From NCBI GenBank assembly GCA_943846685.1, contig OX044363.1:1282001-1346000 (forward strand): a stretch of 64,000 bases of DNA. Direction: 5' to 3'. A program made the translations under genes and the position numbers. The first letter of the stretch is position 1, and the number at the start of each line of letters is the position of its first letter. The stretch is from an uncultured Pseudomonadales bacterium (GTDB taxonomy: Bacteria > Pseudomonadota > Gammaproteobacteria > Pseudomonadales > Porticoccaceae). The notes under the pieces were generated by a model. That model saw only the letters and a list, made by a program, of their open reading frames with translations. It was not told the DNA's origin and did not search any database. Positions 28,143 through 38,152 of the stretch are shown here, piece after piece.

Positions 28143-28607
28143 ATGGCTAAAGGTCAGATTATTGGAATCTATGTAGCGCCAGCTAAAGATGCCGGCGTTA
28201 TGGGTTATCAAAAGGTCTCAGTGCGCGCCGGAAAGGGTATTGAGGGTGATCGCTACTTTACCAATACCGGCAAAAACCGCTCCAACTATCAGGGCCAGCC
28301 CGATTGGGAAATTACCCTGATCGAAGCAGAGGTTATAGAGTCGTTTAATCAAGATAGCGGTAATGGATTTCATCACAGCGATTTTCGCCGCAATCTTATT
28401 ACTCGGGGTATACGCCTCAATGATCTAGTGGGAAAAGATTTCCAGATTGGTGGTGTTAGCTTTTACGGTGTTCAGCTCTGCGAGCCCTGCGCTAAACTTC
28501 AGAGAAAGCTCGGGGTAAGAATTTTGCCTGACCTGGTTGGTAAGGGTGGGTTGCGCGCACAGATTCGCAGCAATGGGGTGATATCTGTGGGCGATCTTTT
28601 TAACTAG
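28143..28607 (+). CDS. MOSC domain-containing protein
   Basis: The 154-residue product is a stand-alone MOSC domain, related to the C-terminus of molybdenum cofactor sulfurase. The conserved features are the start IIGIYVAPAKDAGVM, GIEGDRYF, ITLIEAEVIE, DFRRNLITRGIRLNDLVGK, and LCEPCAKLQRKLG with the sulfur-carrying cysteine region. It probably moves sulfur in metal-cofactor or sulfur-adduct chemistry. Its stop overlaps the stop of the convergent tatD gene through a shared CTAG. Confidence 0.9.
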   Translation: MAKGQIIGIYVAPAKDAGVMGYQKVSVRAGKGIEGDRYFTNTGKNRSNYQGQPDWEITLIEAEVIESFNQDSGNGFHHSDFRRNLITRGIRLNDLVGKDFQIGGVSFYGVQLCEPCAKLQRKLGVRILPDLVGKGGLRAQIRSNGVISVGDLFN

Positions 28608-29404
28608 CTATTGTCTAAACGGAAAAACCCCAGCGCATTTTTAGTCGTAGCCATTGCGATCTGCTCGCTACTCTCATCCCTGTATTTGGCAATACCATCA
28701 ATCACCCAATTTAAGAACGCCGGTTCATTACGTTTTCCCTTTGGCGGTTCCGGCATATTTTTTGGCAGCAGGTAGGGCGCATCCGTCTCTACCATTAAAC
28801 GTTCAAGGGGTATATTTCTCACTAGCTGTTGCAGCGCCTGTCCACGCTTCTCATCGCAAATCCATCCAGTGATGCCAATATACATGTTTAGATCCAAATA
28901 GCCGAAAAGAGCCTGTTTAGAGCCTGTAAAGCAATGTATAACGGCATCGGCCAGATGATCTCGATAAGAACTGATAATCTGTAGCTGTCGATCGGCTGCA
29001 TCGCGCTCATGAAGAAATACCGGCAACTTTAATTCGGCGGCCAGTTCCAACTGTGCCTCAAAGGCTTTTTCCTGCTCCCTTGGCGTTGAGAAGTTGCGGT
29101 TAAAGTCCAAACCCATCTCGCCGAGAGCAACGACCTGCGGCTGTGCTGCAAGCTCTCTAAGGCGGTTAATAGACTCGCTATTAAGACTGCTTGCGTCGTG
29201 GGGATGAATGCCCGCTGTTGCGTAAAGCATCTCTGGAAAAGTTTCGTTATAGTTCTGACAGAGCTCTAAAACAGCCTGGCTCTCTTCGATGGAGGTGCCG
29301 GTTAGAACCAGTTTTTCCACCCCGGCCTTTTGTGCGCGTCTAAGAGTCTCTGGAATATCTTTAGCGAAACGTGAATTAGAAAGATTTACGCCTATATCAA
29401 TCAT
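28604..29404 (-). CDS. tatD: TatD family metal-dependent hydrolase
   Basis: The 266-residue protein is a TIM-barrel metal-dependent hydrolase/DNase. It begins with MIDIGVNLSNSRF, where most relatives have a D-H pair, and has TAGIHPHDAS, ALGEMGLDFNR, LPVFLHERDA, VIHCFTGSK and LMVETDAPYLLP, which supply the metal ligands. TatD enzymes show 3-prime to 5-prime exonuclease activity in DNA repair and degradation. The gene lies 27 bases downstream of slt on the same strand and converges on the MOSC gene with a 4-base overlap. Confidence 0.93.
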   Translation of the reverse strand: MIDIGVNLSNSRFAKDIPETLRRAQKAGVEKLVLTGTSIEESQAVLELCQNYNETFPEMLYATAGIHPHDASSLNSESINRLRELAAQPQVVALGEMGLDFNRNFSTPREQEKAFEAQLELAAELKLPVFLHERDAADRQLQIISSYRDHLADAVIHCFTGSKQALFGYLDLNMYIGITGWICDEKRGQALQQLVRNIPLERLMVETDAPYLLPKNMPEPPKGKRNEPAFLNWVIDGIAKYRDESSEQIAMATTKNALGFFRLDNS

Positions 29405-29431
29405 GGTTTTTTATTCTTCTTCTTTTTGTTA

Positions 29432-31465
29432 TTACAAAAGCTTAAGTTTTTCATCGCCATCCAACATTGTTGGTGTCAGACCCAGTTTCCGCGAATAGAT
29501 AATCGAATACATCAATATATTGCGAACATAGGAGCGTGTTTCACTGTAGGGAATCAGCTCAATCCAGATATCAAAGGGCAACTTACCATCGCTTTTGTTC
29601 AGCCACTGATCAACTCGTCGCGGGCCAGCATTATACGCGGCACTGGCCAGAATACGGTTATTATCATAGCGATCGAGCATATTGCGATAGTACTGGCCGG
29701 CAATCGGCACATTGATCGATGGTTTATGTAGCTGAGATTTTTTCTTATAGGTTAATTTGTGCTTGCGCGCCGTGCCCTTAGCGGTGGCAGGCATCAGTTG
29801 CATCAGTCCCATAGCACCGGCGGAAGAGGTAGCCAGCGGATTAAAGGCACTCTCCTGACGTGCCAGTGCCATGAGTAAATAGTTTGCTATAGCAGTGTTA
29901 TCTGCAGTTCTGTCGATAATTTCCGCGTAGGCGAGTGGGAAGCGGATTTCTATATCATCCCAGTATTTGGCCTGCCCGAGACTAGCGATGGCTTTGTTGT
30001 GCCACTGCCACTGGCTGGCAATAATCGCCGCCGCCAACCAGTCTTCATAGGCAAAATCTCCAGTTGCCTGATGCCATTCTCGATTGGCATCGACAATATC
30101 CCGGTGGAAAAATAGCTCACGGGCTCTCTGTATAGTCGGCTGCAGTTTAATTCGCTCGATCAGCGCCTCATCAATTGCCAGGGGATAGTGGTTGAGGCTG
30201 TACTCCTTATCGAGTTTTTCGCTGGCTAGAAAACCATAGAAGTCTCTTTCCCTGGCCAGACTTGCGGTCATCTCTGGCAGCCGTGGATCAAGCGTGGTCG
30301 AAGCTTCTGCTTCCATGCTGCGGATTGCCCAATAGCGCCATGCAGATTGTTCCTGTTTAGCCTTAGGTAGGCGTTGAATCCAAAGTTGCACGGCAAGCCA
30401 GTCTCGCTCTTCCAGAGCCTTGCGAATCCGCCACTCGGTTAAGCTTCCCGAAGTGGTTTGATTGAGTAGTGGCAGATGATCTACAAAATAGGCGTCGGCA
30501 ATCGTGCTGAATTGCTGCTGATAGAGCCCTTTGATAATGGCACTAACAACAGCGCTGCGATTGTCGTGGTTAAACTCGTGAGTCTGTTGATAATGGCTCC
30601 AGTACTTAAGTGTGGCGTGACTATTTGTTTTCGCTAAATGCACCAGACCATGTTTAATTATGCCGAGTTCTTCAGGGTTATGGTGGCTAAAATCTTCGAA
30701 ATTGCCGATTAGTTGCGGATTTCGGTCAGTGTCGTAGTAGCGCTTGGCAAGCTCTTTATACTGATTGTTTTTGAGAAATTTCTGCAGATATCTAGCCAGA
30801 ATATACTGATGATTTAACAGTGCTTTGTTAAAGCGTTGCCATGCCAGTGATGGACTAATTTTCTTTTCAGTGACCAGCAGGCTAAATAATTTATCACACT
30901 CTTTGGGTTGTGATTTACCAACATTCCAAAGTCTTAGAGCGGATTCAATCGCACTCTGTCTATCCGCCCCTTCGAAGCGACTGGCGCGAGAAAATTCAAA
31001 CTGGCACTGATGCTTAATGCTCGCCTGAGCCGGATTGTAGAACTCTATAAAAGTGGTCCAGTAGTTGCGGCCGGCCAGATAATCCAGCCACTTATTGCGC
31101 AGATGCTGGGCTTTTACCGTGCCCGGATAAGTATTTAAATAGGCGGTTATTTCCTCGTGTCTCGAATAGCGCAGGTTAACAATTAAATCTGCGTATATAA
31201 GGTAGGGATAGAGTGGGTATGTGGTTAGCTGTTGGCGATACTTAGTAAGGCTTTTCCAACGCCCCTTGCGCATTAGCTCAAGAGCTTCGCTGTAGAGTTG
31301 GCGCTGGTGGTCGAGTTGGCTTTTTGTAGGCTGCCGAGTTAAGTGCTCGGCTGAAATTTGCCCGGTGGCAGTCTCGGGTTGTGCAAATACCAAATCGCCA
31401 GCCAAAAGCATTAACAGTGCAAGCAGGGGGGTAACGATTCGGAGCAGGGAGTTTCTTACCAGCAC
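29432..31465 (-). CDS. slt: Soluble lytic murein transglycosylase (Slt70 type)
   Basis: This 677-residue periplasmic enzyme cleaves peptidoglycan with formation of 1,6-anhydromuropeptides. It has a signal peptide (LLRIVTPLLALLMLLAGDLVFA), a long alpha-helical superhelix, and a C-terminal SLT domain with ALARQESAFNPLATSSAGAM, where E538 is the catalytic acid, then GLMQLMPATAKGTA and ILASAAYNAGPRRVDQWL. Length and layout match E. coli Slt70. In Pseudomonas the slt and uspA genes also lie near topA, as here. Confidence 0.95.
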   Translation of the reverse strand: MLVRNSLLRIVTPLLALLMLLAGDLVFAQPETATGQISAEHLTRQPTKSQLDHQRQLYSEALELMRKGRWKSLTKYRQQLTTYPLYPYLIYADLIVNLRYSRHEEITAYLNTYPGTVKAQHLRNKWLDYLAGRNYWTTFIEFYNPAQASIKHQCQFEFSRASRFEGADRQSAIESALRLWNVGKSQPKECDKLFSLLVTEKKISPSLAWQRFNKALLNHQYILARYLQKFLKNNQYKELAKRYYDTDRNPQLIGNFEDFSHHNPEELGIIKHGLVHLAKTNSHATLKYWSHYQQTHEFNHDNRSAVVSAIIKGLYQQQFSTIADAYFVDHLPLLNQTTSGSLTEWRIRKALEERDWLAVQLWIQRLPKAKQEQSAWRYWAIRSMEAEASTTLDPRLPEMTASLARERDFYGFLASEKLDKEYSLNHYPLAIDEALIERIKLQPTIQRARELFFHRDIVDANREWHQATGDFAYEDWLAAAIIASQWQWHNKAIASLGQAKYWDDIEIRFPLAYAEIIDRTADNTAIANYLLMALARQESAFNPLATSSAGAMGLMQLMPATAKGTARKHKLTYKKKSQLHKPSINVPIAGQYYRNMLDRYDNNRILASAAYNAGPRRVDQWLNKSDGKLPFDIWIELIPYSETRSYVRNILMYSIIYSRKLGLTPTMLDGDEKLKLL

Positions 31466-31624
31466 AATAATATTGGCAACCTTATTTATGTCTCTATTTA
31501 TGTCTCGAGGGCGACTTTAGAATCGATTTAAAAGCTAGAGTTTAAAGCTAGAGCCCTGCAAGTTGGAAGCCCCTTTTTAAAAGAGGCTGTAATCCCCACA
31601 AATAATCATTGGCTGCTTACTCGG

Positions 31625-32065
31625 TTATTTGTCCTCGGTGATCCGTACTGCAAGAACATCACAGTTGGCACCGTGCAGAACACTGTTACTGGTTGAACCA
31701 AATATCAATGCCAGACCGTGACGACCGTGACTGCCGACAACTATTAGGTCAACCTCATCCTCAGCGGCAATACGATGCATCTCCTTAGCCGGTTGGCCGA
31801 GCACAACATATTGATTCTCCTCAACGACATTAAGCTGTTCGGCGATGGCGGCGAGGCGGTCCTGTGCCTGATTCTCAAGTTGAATTTGCACATCGGATAA
31901 ATCCACCGGAATATCGCCGCCGTAAGTGAAAGCCAATGGCTCTAAAATATGGCAAATGGAAATTTTTATATCGCTGTCGGCAAAAAGTAACTTGACGCGG
32001 TCTACCACTTGCTGTGATTCTGGCGACAGGTCAAGCCCGACTAGCAGGTGTTTGTAAATAGACAT
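31625..32065 (-). CDS. Universal stress protein (UspA family)
   Basis: The 146-residue product starts MSIYKHLLVGLDLSPESQQVV and ends with the nucleotide-binding loop GSHGRHGLALIFGSTSNSVL, which fits the G-2x-G-9x-G(S/T) pattern of ATP-binding Usp proteins. A longer frame reaches 32182, but that part is not Usp-like and overlaps the divergent gene, so the ATG at 32063-32065 is used. Usp proteins accumulate in starvation and stress; the exact role is unknown. Confidence 0.92.
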   Translation of the reverse strand: MSIYKHLLVGLDLSPESQQVVDRVKLLFADSDIKISICHILEPLAFTYGGDIPVDLSDVQIQLENQAQDRLAAIAEQLNVVEENQYVVLGQPAKEMHRIAAEDEVDLIVVGSHGRHGLALIFGSTSNSVLHGANCDVLAVRITEDK

Positions 32066-32133
32066 AGAAGTTCTCCCTGTTAATAACTGGTTTGATATTA
32101 AACATAAATCCCTAGCTCTAAGAGTAGTATGAA

Positions 32134-32652
32134 ATGACCTGGTTGTTAATATTGTTTGGTGTTGCAGTCGTAGTCTCACCACTGATGTGGTTTAGGCAGT
32201 CGCCGCGCCAGAAACTGATTACTGAACTTAGGCGCGCAGCTAGCAGTATGGGATTGCAGGTCTCATTGCATCGTCGCCCAGATGCGCGGGATGATGAAAC
32301 TCGATTAGAGTGCGTCTGTTACCGACTGCCATGGCTGGATGATAGCTGTCGGCAGAATTGGGTTTTGCAGCGTTACAGTAATCGCGGCTGGGAATCTGAT
32401 AGTGCATCTTCTGAATCCGTTATTGATAGTGCAGGGTGGAAGTGGACCATCGCCGAGGCCGATCCTCATTGGAGTCATCTGCTTGAGGAAACCGTTGCCG
32501 ATATTCCTGCAGGCGTGAGTGCCATAATCGCCAATAAAACCGGAATTGGGTTTATCTGGAATGAGCGGGACGACAGCTCTGATTTACAAAAAGTCGCGCA
32601 AAATTTAAAAAAATTACAACAAACAGCAAAGAAATTTGCCGATGAGGCTTGA
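32134..32652 (+). CDS. Conserved hypothetical protein with N-terminal membrane anchor
   Basis: This 172-residue protein begins with one hydrophobic helix (WLLILFGVAVVVSPLMWF) followed by a basic stretch and a soluble, Trp-rich domain (CYRLPWLDDSCRQNWVLQRY, WKWTIAEADPHWSHLLEETVA), ending in a Lys-rich helix. The family is not recognised. It lies directly upstream of topA, where Pseudomonas also has a small hypothetical gene, and the genes may be cotranscribed. It is divergent from uspA. Confidence 0.75.
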   Translation: MTWLLILFGVAVVVSPLMWFRQSPRQKLITELRRAASSMGLQVSLHRRPDARDDETRLECVCYRLPWLDDSCRQNWVLQRYSNRGWESDSASSESVIDSAGWKWTIAEADPHWSHLLEETVADIPAGVSAIIANKTGIGFIWNERDDSSDLQKVAQNLKKLQQTAKKFADEA

Positions 32653-32774
32653 CCGAAGGGCAGACAAACACGTATATATGCGCACCTTAGAAAGTAATAC
32701 CTAAACCAATTAGGTGAAATTATCTGCAGCATGGCCATTGATAGGGTCAGCGAAAACAGGGAAAAACAGCCTCC

Positions 32775-35441
32775 ATGGGAAAATCTTTAGTAATTGTTGA
32801 GTCACCCGCCAAAGCCAAAACGATCAATCGTTATCTGGGTAATGATTTTATTGTTAAGTCCAGTGTCGGCCACGTCCGAGACCTGCCCACCGGTGCCAAT
32901 CGCACACCCTCTGATCCCAAAGAGCGTGCTCGACAGGCCGCCCTGACGCGCAAAATGTCTCCGGAACAAAAGGTGATTCACAAGGCCGCAAAAGCCAAAA
33001 CCCAGTTAGTTAAGAGTATGGGTATAGACCCGGAAAATGACTGGAAAGCTGAATATGCCACTCTGCCGGGTAAAGAAAAAGTCGTTGCCGAGCTCAAGAA
33101 GCTCGCCAAGAATGCCGACACTATCTATCTGGCAACGGATTTGGATCGCGAGGGAGAGGCAATTGCCTGGCACCTGCAAGAGGTTATCGGCGGTGAAGAT
33201 GATCGCTATAAGCGGGTGGTGTTTAACGAAATTACCAAAAAAGCCATTCGCGAGGCCTTTGAAAAGCCCGGAATGCTCAATACCAACCGAGTGGATGCTC
33301 AGCAGGCGCGTCGATTCCTCGATCGCGTGGTTGGCTTTATGGTCTCGCCACTGCTGTGGGAGAAAGTAGGCCGCGGTCTATCGGCCGGTCGTGTTCAATC
33401 GGTTGCTCTAAAAATGATTGTTGAACGCGAGCGTGAAATCCGCGCTTTTATACCAGAGGAATACTGGACCGTTCACGCCGATCTTGAAGCCACGGCTGAC
33501 AGCAGTGCAGAAGATCTGAATAAAATTCGCTTCGAAGTTAAAAAACATCTCGGCAAAGCCTTTCGTCCGACTAATAAGGCGCAGACTGATACAGCACTGG
33601 CGGCTCTCCAGACTGCCGGTTACGCGGTTAGCAAGCGTGAAGATAAACCGACCTCATCAAAGCCCTCAGCACCTTTTATTACTTCAACCCTGCAGCAGGC
33701 CGCGAGTACGCGGCTGGGCTTTGGGGTAAAGAAAACCATGATGATGGCCCAGCGTCTCTACGAAGCCGGCTATATCACCTATATGCGAACCGACTCGACC
33801 AACCTCAGTGAAGATGCAGTCAGTGCCTGTCGCGAATATATTAAGTTGCGTCACGGTGATCGCTATCTTCCCGACGAGCCCAAAGTTTACGGCAGTAAGT
33901 CTGGTGCCCAGGAAGCCCACGAAGCGATCCGTCCATCCAATATTGATATTGCTCCCGGCAGTCTCGGTGATATGGAAGTTGATGCACGCAAACTCTATCA
34001 GCTGATCTGGCAACAGTTTGTCGCCTGCCAGATGACTCCGGCACAGTTTACCGCGACCTCAATCACGGTTGCTGCTGGCGACTATGAGATGGTCGTCAAA
34101 GGTCGTGTCACTCGTTTTGATGGTTATCTAGCGGTAATGCCCGCCAGCCGTAAAAATGATGATGATGGCGAACTGCCTGATCTGCAGAAGGGCGACAGCA
34201 TGAATATGCTGGTGCTGGTCCCACAGCAGCATTTCACCAAGCCAGTTGCGCGCTTCTCGGAAGCCTCGTTGGTAAAAGAGTTGGAAAAGCGCGGTATTGG
34301 TCGACCCTCTACCTATGCAGCGATTATTTCCACCATTCAAGATCGGGGCTATGTGCGTATTGAGAACAAGCGTATTTTTGCCGAGAAGATTGGCGATGTA
34401 GTGACCGACCGACTTTCTGAAAACTTTAACGACCTGATGGATTACGGCTTTACCGCCACCATGGAAGAGCACCTCGATGAAATTGCCAACGGCACATTAA
34501 AGTGGAAAGATCTGCTCAATCGTTTTTACCGTGACTTTAGCCAGAAAGTTGAAAGCGCTAAAGAAGCGGATGCGGGTATGCGCCCGAATACACCGACTGA
34601 GACCGATATCCCCTGTACCCTATGCGGACGCCCAATGATGATTCGCACCGCCGGCACAGGGGTGTTTTTGGGTTGCTCAGGCTATGCTTTGCCGCCGAAA
34701 GAGCGCTGTAAGCAGACCATCAATTTAACTGCTGGTGATGAGGCGGTTAATATCGACGAAGATGACGAAGCAGAATCCAAGCTACTGATGCACAAGCATC
34801 GCTGCAAGATCTGTAATACTTCAATGGATAGCTATTTGATCGATGAAAAGCGCAAGCTGCACGTCTGCGGTAACAACCCGGACTGTAGCGGCTTTGAAGT
34901 AGAAGCCGGTCAATACGTGATCAAAGGTTATGAAGGGCCGACTCTCGAATGTGATAAGTGCTCCAGCGAGATGCAGCTTAAGACTGGTCGTTTTGGTAAA
35001 TATTTTGGCTGTACCGGCGAGACTGCTCCCGGTGAACCGTGTAAAAACACCCGTAAACTTTTGCGCAGCGGCGAAGCGGCACCGCCAAAGGTTGACCCGA
35101 TTGTTATGCCAGAACTGCGCTGTATCAAAGTGGATGATCACTATGTATTGCGCGATGGTGCCTCCGGTCTGTTTTTGGCGGCTAGTCAGTTCCCCAAGCA
35201 TCGCGAAACCCGTGCGCCGACCGTTCAAGAATTGCTGCCCTACAAGGATCAAATCGATAAGAAGTATCAGTTCTTATTAACCGCCCCGCAGAAAGACCCC
35301 AACGGTCTGCCATCAATTGTGCGCTACAGCAGAAAGACCAAAGAGCAGTATGTGCGCAGTGAAGACGACGGCAAACCCTCTGGTTGGAGTGCTTTCTACA
35401 CCAAGGGCAAGTGGGTCGCCACAGAAAAAGGCAGTAAATAA
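32775..35441 (+). CDS. topA: DNA topoisomerase I
   Basis: TopA relaxes negative supercoils by transient single-strand cleavage. The 888-residue product has the TOPRIM domain ([32 protein letters not shown]), the catalytic tyrosine Y336 in [14 protein letters not shown], and C-terminal four-cysteine zinc ribbons ([11 protein letters not shown]..., CKICNTSM..., [10 protein letters not shown]...). The length is similar to other gammaproteobacterial TopA proteins. A DUF6586 gene starts five bases after the stop. Confidence 0.97.
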   Translation: MGKSLVIVESPAKAKTINRYLGNDFIVKSSVGHVRDLPTGANRTPSDPKERARQAALTRKMSPEQKVIHKAAKAKTQLVKSMGIDPENDWKAEYATLPGKEKVVAELKKLAKNADTIYLATDLDREGEAIAWHLQEVIGGEDDRYKRVVFNEITKKAIREAFEKPGMLNTNRVDAQQARRFLDRVVGFMVSPLLWEKVGRGLSAGRVQSVALKMIVEREREIRAFIPEEYWTVHADLEATADSSAEDLNKIRFEVKKHLGKAFRPTNKAQTDTALAALQTAGYAVSKREDKPTSSKPSAPFITSTLQQAASTRLGFGVKKTMMMAQRLYEAGYITYMRTDSTNLSEDAVSACREYIKLRHGDRYLPDEPKVYGSKSGAQEAHEAIRPSNIDIAPGSLGDMEVDARKLYQLIWQQFVACQMTPAQFTATSITVAAGDYEMVVKGRVTRFDGYLAVMPASRKNDDDGELPDLQKGDSMNMLVLVPQQHFTKPVARFSEASLVKELEKRGIGRPSTYAAIISTIQDRGYVRIENKRIFAEKIGDVVTDRLSENFNDLMDYGFTATMEEHLDEIANGTLKWKDLLNRFYRDFSQKVESAKEADAGMRPNTPTETDIPCTLCGRPMMIRTAGTGVFLGCSGYALPPKERCKQTINLTAGDEAVNIDEDDEAESKLLMHKHRCKICNTSMDSYLIDEKRKLHVCGNNPDCSGFEVEAGQYVIKGYEGPTLECDKCSSEMQLKTGRFGKYFGCTGETAPGEPCKNTRKLLRSGEAAPPKVDPIVMPELRCIKVDDHYVLRDGASGLFLAASQFPKHRETRAPTVQELLPYKDQIDKKYQFLLTAPQKDPNGLPSIVRYSRKTKEQYVRSEDDGKPSGWSAFYTKGKWVATEKGSK

Positions 35442-35445
35442 ACCG

Positions 35446-35955
35446 GTGCTTTCTTCTCATCTTTCTGCGGTCAATCAGAAGCTGTTGTTTGCGCGACAGC
35501 TTTTATCCCAGTCAGATTCTAAAAAAAGTCGGCAGCAGAGCACTGCACTTTCCCAGTCAATAGCCCAGTCAGTGGCCGTTCAGCTGCATCAGGCATGGTT
35601 GTGGCACTGCCGCAATGTCGCTGAAAGCTACAAGTTGCAGGAGCTCGACGGGGTTGTTTGCGCCAATACGCTGGTTGAATTATTAGCTGCACAGGGTAAG
35701 ACTCCCGGCGAAGCCACAGAGTTACAGAACCTGCAGAATGATCCCCACTCCTGGGCTAGTGAGTTGCTTAAAGCCCACCAATATATCTATAAATTACCGA
35801 CGGTCCGCAAAGCCGAGATGGATGTTGATCGCTTGCCGATGATTGCGGTAGATGCACCAGAAATTGTTGACTGGAGTATAGAGCGCGCGGAAATCTGGCT
35901 GAGCAGTATGCAGGAATTGGTCGAGAGACAGCGCGAGATGATGGTCGAGTTTTAA
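35446..35955 (+). CDS. DUF6586 family protein
   Basis: This 169-residue soluble alpha-helical protein probably starts at GTG 35446, just after the topA stop (first residues LSSHLSAVNQKLLFARQLL after the initiator). The frame is open further upstream, but only inside topA. It includes VQLHQAWLWHCRNVAESY and a C-terminal helix ending in MQELVERQREMMVEF. The function is unknown. The equivalent small gene follows topA in Pseudomonas, which supports both the gene and its cotranscription with topA. Confidence 0.8.
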   Translation: MLSSHLSAVNQKLLFARQLLSQSDSKKSRQQSTALSQSIAQSVAVQLHQAWLWHCRNVAESYKLQELDGVVCANTLVELLAAQGKTPGEATELQNLQNDPHSWASELLKAHQYIYKLPTVRKAEMDVDRLPMIAVDAPEIVDWSIERAEIWLSSMQELVERQREMMVEF

Positions 35956-36108
35956 GAGTCTTCCTGTAAAAGAAGGTTAACAGCCTTAGCCTCAACTGCT
36001 AAACTATCCGAACAGAACTATTCACTTTTAAAACACCGTTGCCTAACTGTCGACTAAAAAGTTGTCTTGAAATAGTCATCGATATTGGAATAACAGAGTA
36101 AATTATTT

Positions 36109-36354
36109 ATGCCCCTTGCAGAATTCGAATTAGTTATGTTGGAAAGTGGTGAAGTTGGCTTGCAGCGCACCGGTTCTGACCAGCCACTGGTCCGCATTAA
36201 CTTCGCCCCTGAAGCTATGACTTATCTGGATGGCAAGCATCTCGAAGTAGCTAAAACCATGATGGATGCCGGGCTGCAAAAAGCCTTTGATGTGGGCGAA
36301 GAACAGGCTCCCCAATTAGATGATAGTGAAGCGAAGGTGCATACTCTTCACTGA
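36109..36354 (+). CDS. Conserved hypothetical protein, 81 residues
   Basis: This small acidic protein (MPLAEFELVMLESGEVGLQR start, FAPEAMTYLDGKHLEVAKTM in the middle) has no signal peptide, cysteine or known motif. It lies between the DUF6586 gene and a ferredoxin-like gene; Pseudomonas has a small gene at the same place between topA and lexA. The function is unknown. Confidence 0.75.
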   Translation: MPLAEFELVMLESGEVGLQRTGSDQPLVRINFAPEAMTYLDGKHLEVAKTMMDAGLQKAFDVGEEQAPQLDDSEAKVHTLH

Positions 36355-36402
36355 GTAGAAATGCCTTTCTCTTTTCTATTTTCTCTCTAAAAGCACAAGC
36401 TA

Positions 36403-36765
36403 ATGATTTCCGACGATATTCTTAAACACCTAAGCGAACAGCGTAAACTCAGCAGTTACCGCCAGCATCTGTTTCTGTGCACGGCGGGAAAGTGCTCGTC
36501 TCAGCAAGCTGCAGATCAGTCCTGGGATTATTTAAAGCGTCGTATTAAAGAACTTGAGCTCTACGATGTGGAGGAGGGGGTTTATAGATCCAAGGCAGAC
36601 TGCCTGCGTATCTGTGCTCAGGGGCCGATTATGGTCAGCTACCCGGATGGCACCTGGTACCACAGCTGCACACCGGAGGTGATTGAGCGTATCCTGCAGG
36701 AACACGTGCTCGGTGGTACGCCGGTAGCAGATTACAGTTTTGCAACCAACCCAATGGGCGCTTGA
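36403..36765 (+). CDS. (2Fe-2S) ferredoxin domain-containing protein (thioredoxin-like fold)
   Basis: The 120-residue product resembles thioredoxin-like [2Fe-2S] ferredoxins, with four candidate cluster ligands: two in [11 protein letters not shown] and two more in [22 protein letters not shown], with HSCTPE beyond. It is cytosolic. Electron-transfer or regulatory roles are possible. It converges on lexA, with only 11 bases between the stops. Confidence 0.82.
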   Translation: MISDDILKHLSEQRKLSSYRQHLFLCTAGKCSSQQAADQSWDYLKRRIKELELYDVEEGVYRSKADCLRICAQGPIMVSYPDGTWYHSCTPEVIERILQEHVLGGTPVADYSFATNPMGA

Positions 36766-36776
36766 TTTAGCCCGGC

Positions 36777-37382
36777 TTACATGCCCAGTCGAACAACACC
36801 TACAGCAAGACCTTCAATAGAAAATTCCTGAGCCCGTAAATCAACCAGAATAGGCGAGTAGTCGCGATTTTCTGGCAGCAGATGTATCTCATGTTTTTTA
36901 CTTGTATGCTTAAGTCGCTTTACGGTCACTTCACCGTCAACTCTGGCCACAACAATCTGTTGGTTTTCTGCAGTAGGCTGTTGATGAACCGCGAGTAGAT
37001 CGCCATCCATAATGCCGACATCCATCATGCTCTGCCCCTGAACACGCAAAAAGTAATCGGCGTGGGGTTGGAAGGTACTTGAAGGAACCTCCTGATAATC
37101 TTCAATATGCTGCTCGGACAGAATTGGTTCGCCGGCGGCAACGCTACCTACGATTGGAATACCAGCATACTGCTCGACAATGCGAATGCCCCTTGAGGCA
37201 CCGGGGATCATTTCAATAACCCCTTTTCGGGCCAGTGCGCGCAAGTGATCTTCAGCTGCATTAGCTGAACGAAAACCAAGCTGTTGGGCGATCTCGGCAC
37301 GGGTTGGCGGATAGCCTGTCTCGTCGAGATTGTCGCGAATCAGATCAAAGATTTGTTGCTGTCGGGCAGTTAGACGTTCCAT
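36777..37382 (-). CDS. lexA: LexA repressor
   Basis: LexA represses the SOS regulon and cleaves itself when stimulated by RecA filaments. The 201-residue product has the N-terminal winged helix ([21 protein letters not shown]), the A83-G84 cleavage site in VAAGEPIL, the catalytic serine S118 in [10 protein letters not shown] and lysine K155 in EVTVKRL. An SOS box lies 23 bases before the start, so it should repress itself. Confidence 0.97.
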   Translation of the reverse strand: MERLTARQQQIFDLIRDNLDETGYPPTRAEIAQQLGFRSANAAEDHLRALARKGVIEMIPGASRGIRIVEQYAGIPIVGSVAAGEPILSEQHIEDYQEVPSSTFQPHADYFLRVQGQSMMDVGIMDGDLLAVHQQPTAENQQIVVARVDGEVTVKRLKHTSKKHEIHLLPENRDYSPILVDLRAQEFSIEGLAVGVVRLGM

Positions 37383-37405
37383 AGAGATTTCCTCAAAACA
37401 GTTAA

Positions 37406-37421
37406 CTGTAATTATATACAG
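37406..37421. promoter_or_regulatory. LexA (SOS) box
   Basis: CTGTAATTATATACAG matches the gammaproteobacterial LexA consensus CTGT-N8-ACAG perfectly. It lies upstream of lexA on the minus strand and 53 bases before the divergent LOG-family gene at 37475, which it could also control. Confidence 0.88.
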
Positions 37422-37474
37422 TAATCGCTATTGCGCAAGTTAAACTATGTTTAAGGTAAACAGAAGGAATTTTT

Positions 37475-38134
37475 ATGCTTGAATCAAAGGTCCAAGAAGC
37501 TTGGCGAGTACTGCGTATTCAGTCTGAGTTAGTTGATGGCACAGACAAATTACTTAAGTTGGGTTTGGCTGTCTCGGTGTTTGGCGGCGCCAGATTAGAT
37601 GAGGGGAATCGTTACTACCGTCAGGCTCAGGAGCTCGGCAAGCTGCTCGGCGAAGAGCGAATTCCAGTGATAACCGGTGGCGGCCCGGGCATTATGGAGG
37701 GTGCAAATCGCGGTTGTTTCACCACACCGACACCCTCCGTGGGTTTAAATATTGATCTGCCTTTTGAGCAGGCACCCAATCCCTATCAGGATATTGCCCT
37801 CGACTTCCGTTACTTTTTTGTCCGTAAATATCTGTTTGTTAAGCACGCGGTAGGCTTTGTGATCTTCCCCGGTGGCTTCGGTACTCTGGATGAGTTGTTC
37901 GAGGCATTGACTCTGGTGCAAACCCGCAAGGTTGAGGCCTTTCCAATTGTTCTTGTGGGGGTTTCATTTTGGGCTGGTCTTGTGGATTGGATGAAAGAGC
38001 GGATGCTTACCGAAGGCTGTCTCTCTGAATCGGAACTCAATCTTATTGAAATAGTCGACGACGCCGCCGATGCCGCGAAAATTATACTGCGGCATATCCG
38101 TATGAGAGAAGCGGTGGTCGCCAATCTGCCCTGA
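37475..38134 (+). CDS. LOG family protein (TIGR00730 Rossmann fold)
   Basis: The 219-residue product has the lysine-decarboxylase-like Rossmann fold of the LOG/YgdH family: LAVSVFGGARL, ITGGGPGIMEGANRG (66-80) and the phosphate-binding PGGFGTLDE (132-140) followed by TLVQTRK. Members include nucleotide 5-prime-monophosphate nucleosidases and cytokinin-activating phosphoribohydrolases, so a nucleotide-cleaving activity is likely, although the substrate is unknown. A good ribosome site (GAAGGA) precedes the ATG. It shares its upstream region with lexA. Confidence 0.88.
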   Translation: MLESKVQEAWRVLRIQSELVDGTDKLLKLGLAVSVFGGARLDEGNRYYRQAQELGKLLGEERIPVITGGGPGIMEGANRGCFTTPTPSVGLNIDLPFEQAPNPYQDIALDFRYFFVRKYLFVKHAVGFVIFPGGFGTLDELFEALTLVQTRKVEAFPIVLVGVSFWAGLVDWMKERMLTEGCLSESELNLIEIVDDAADAAKIILRHIRMREAVVANLP

Positions 38135-38152
38135 TCAATAGTAGGCTACTAG

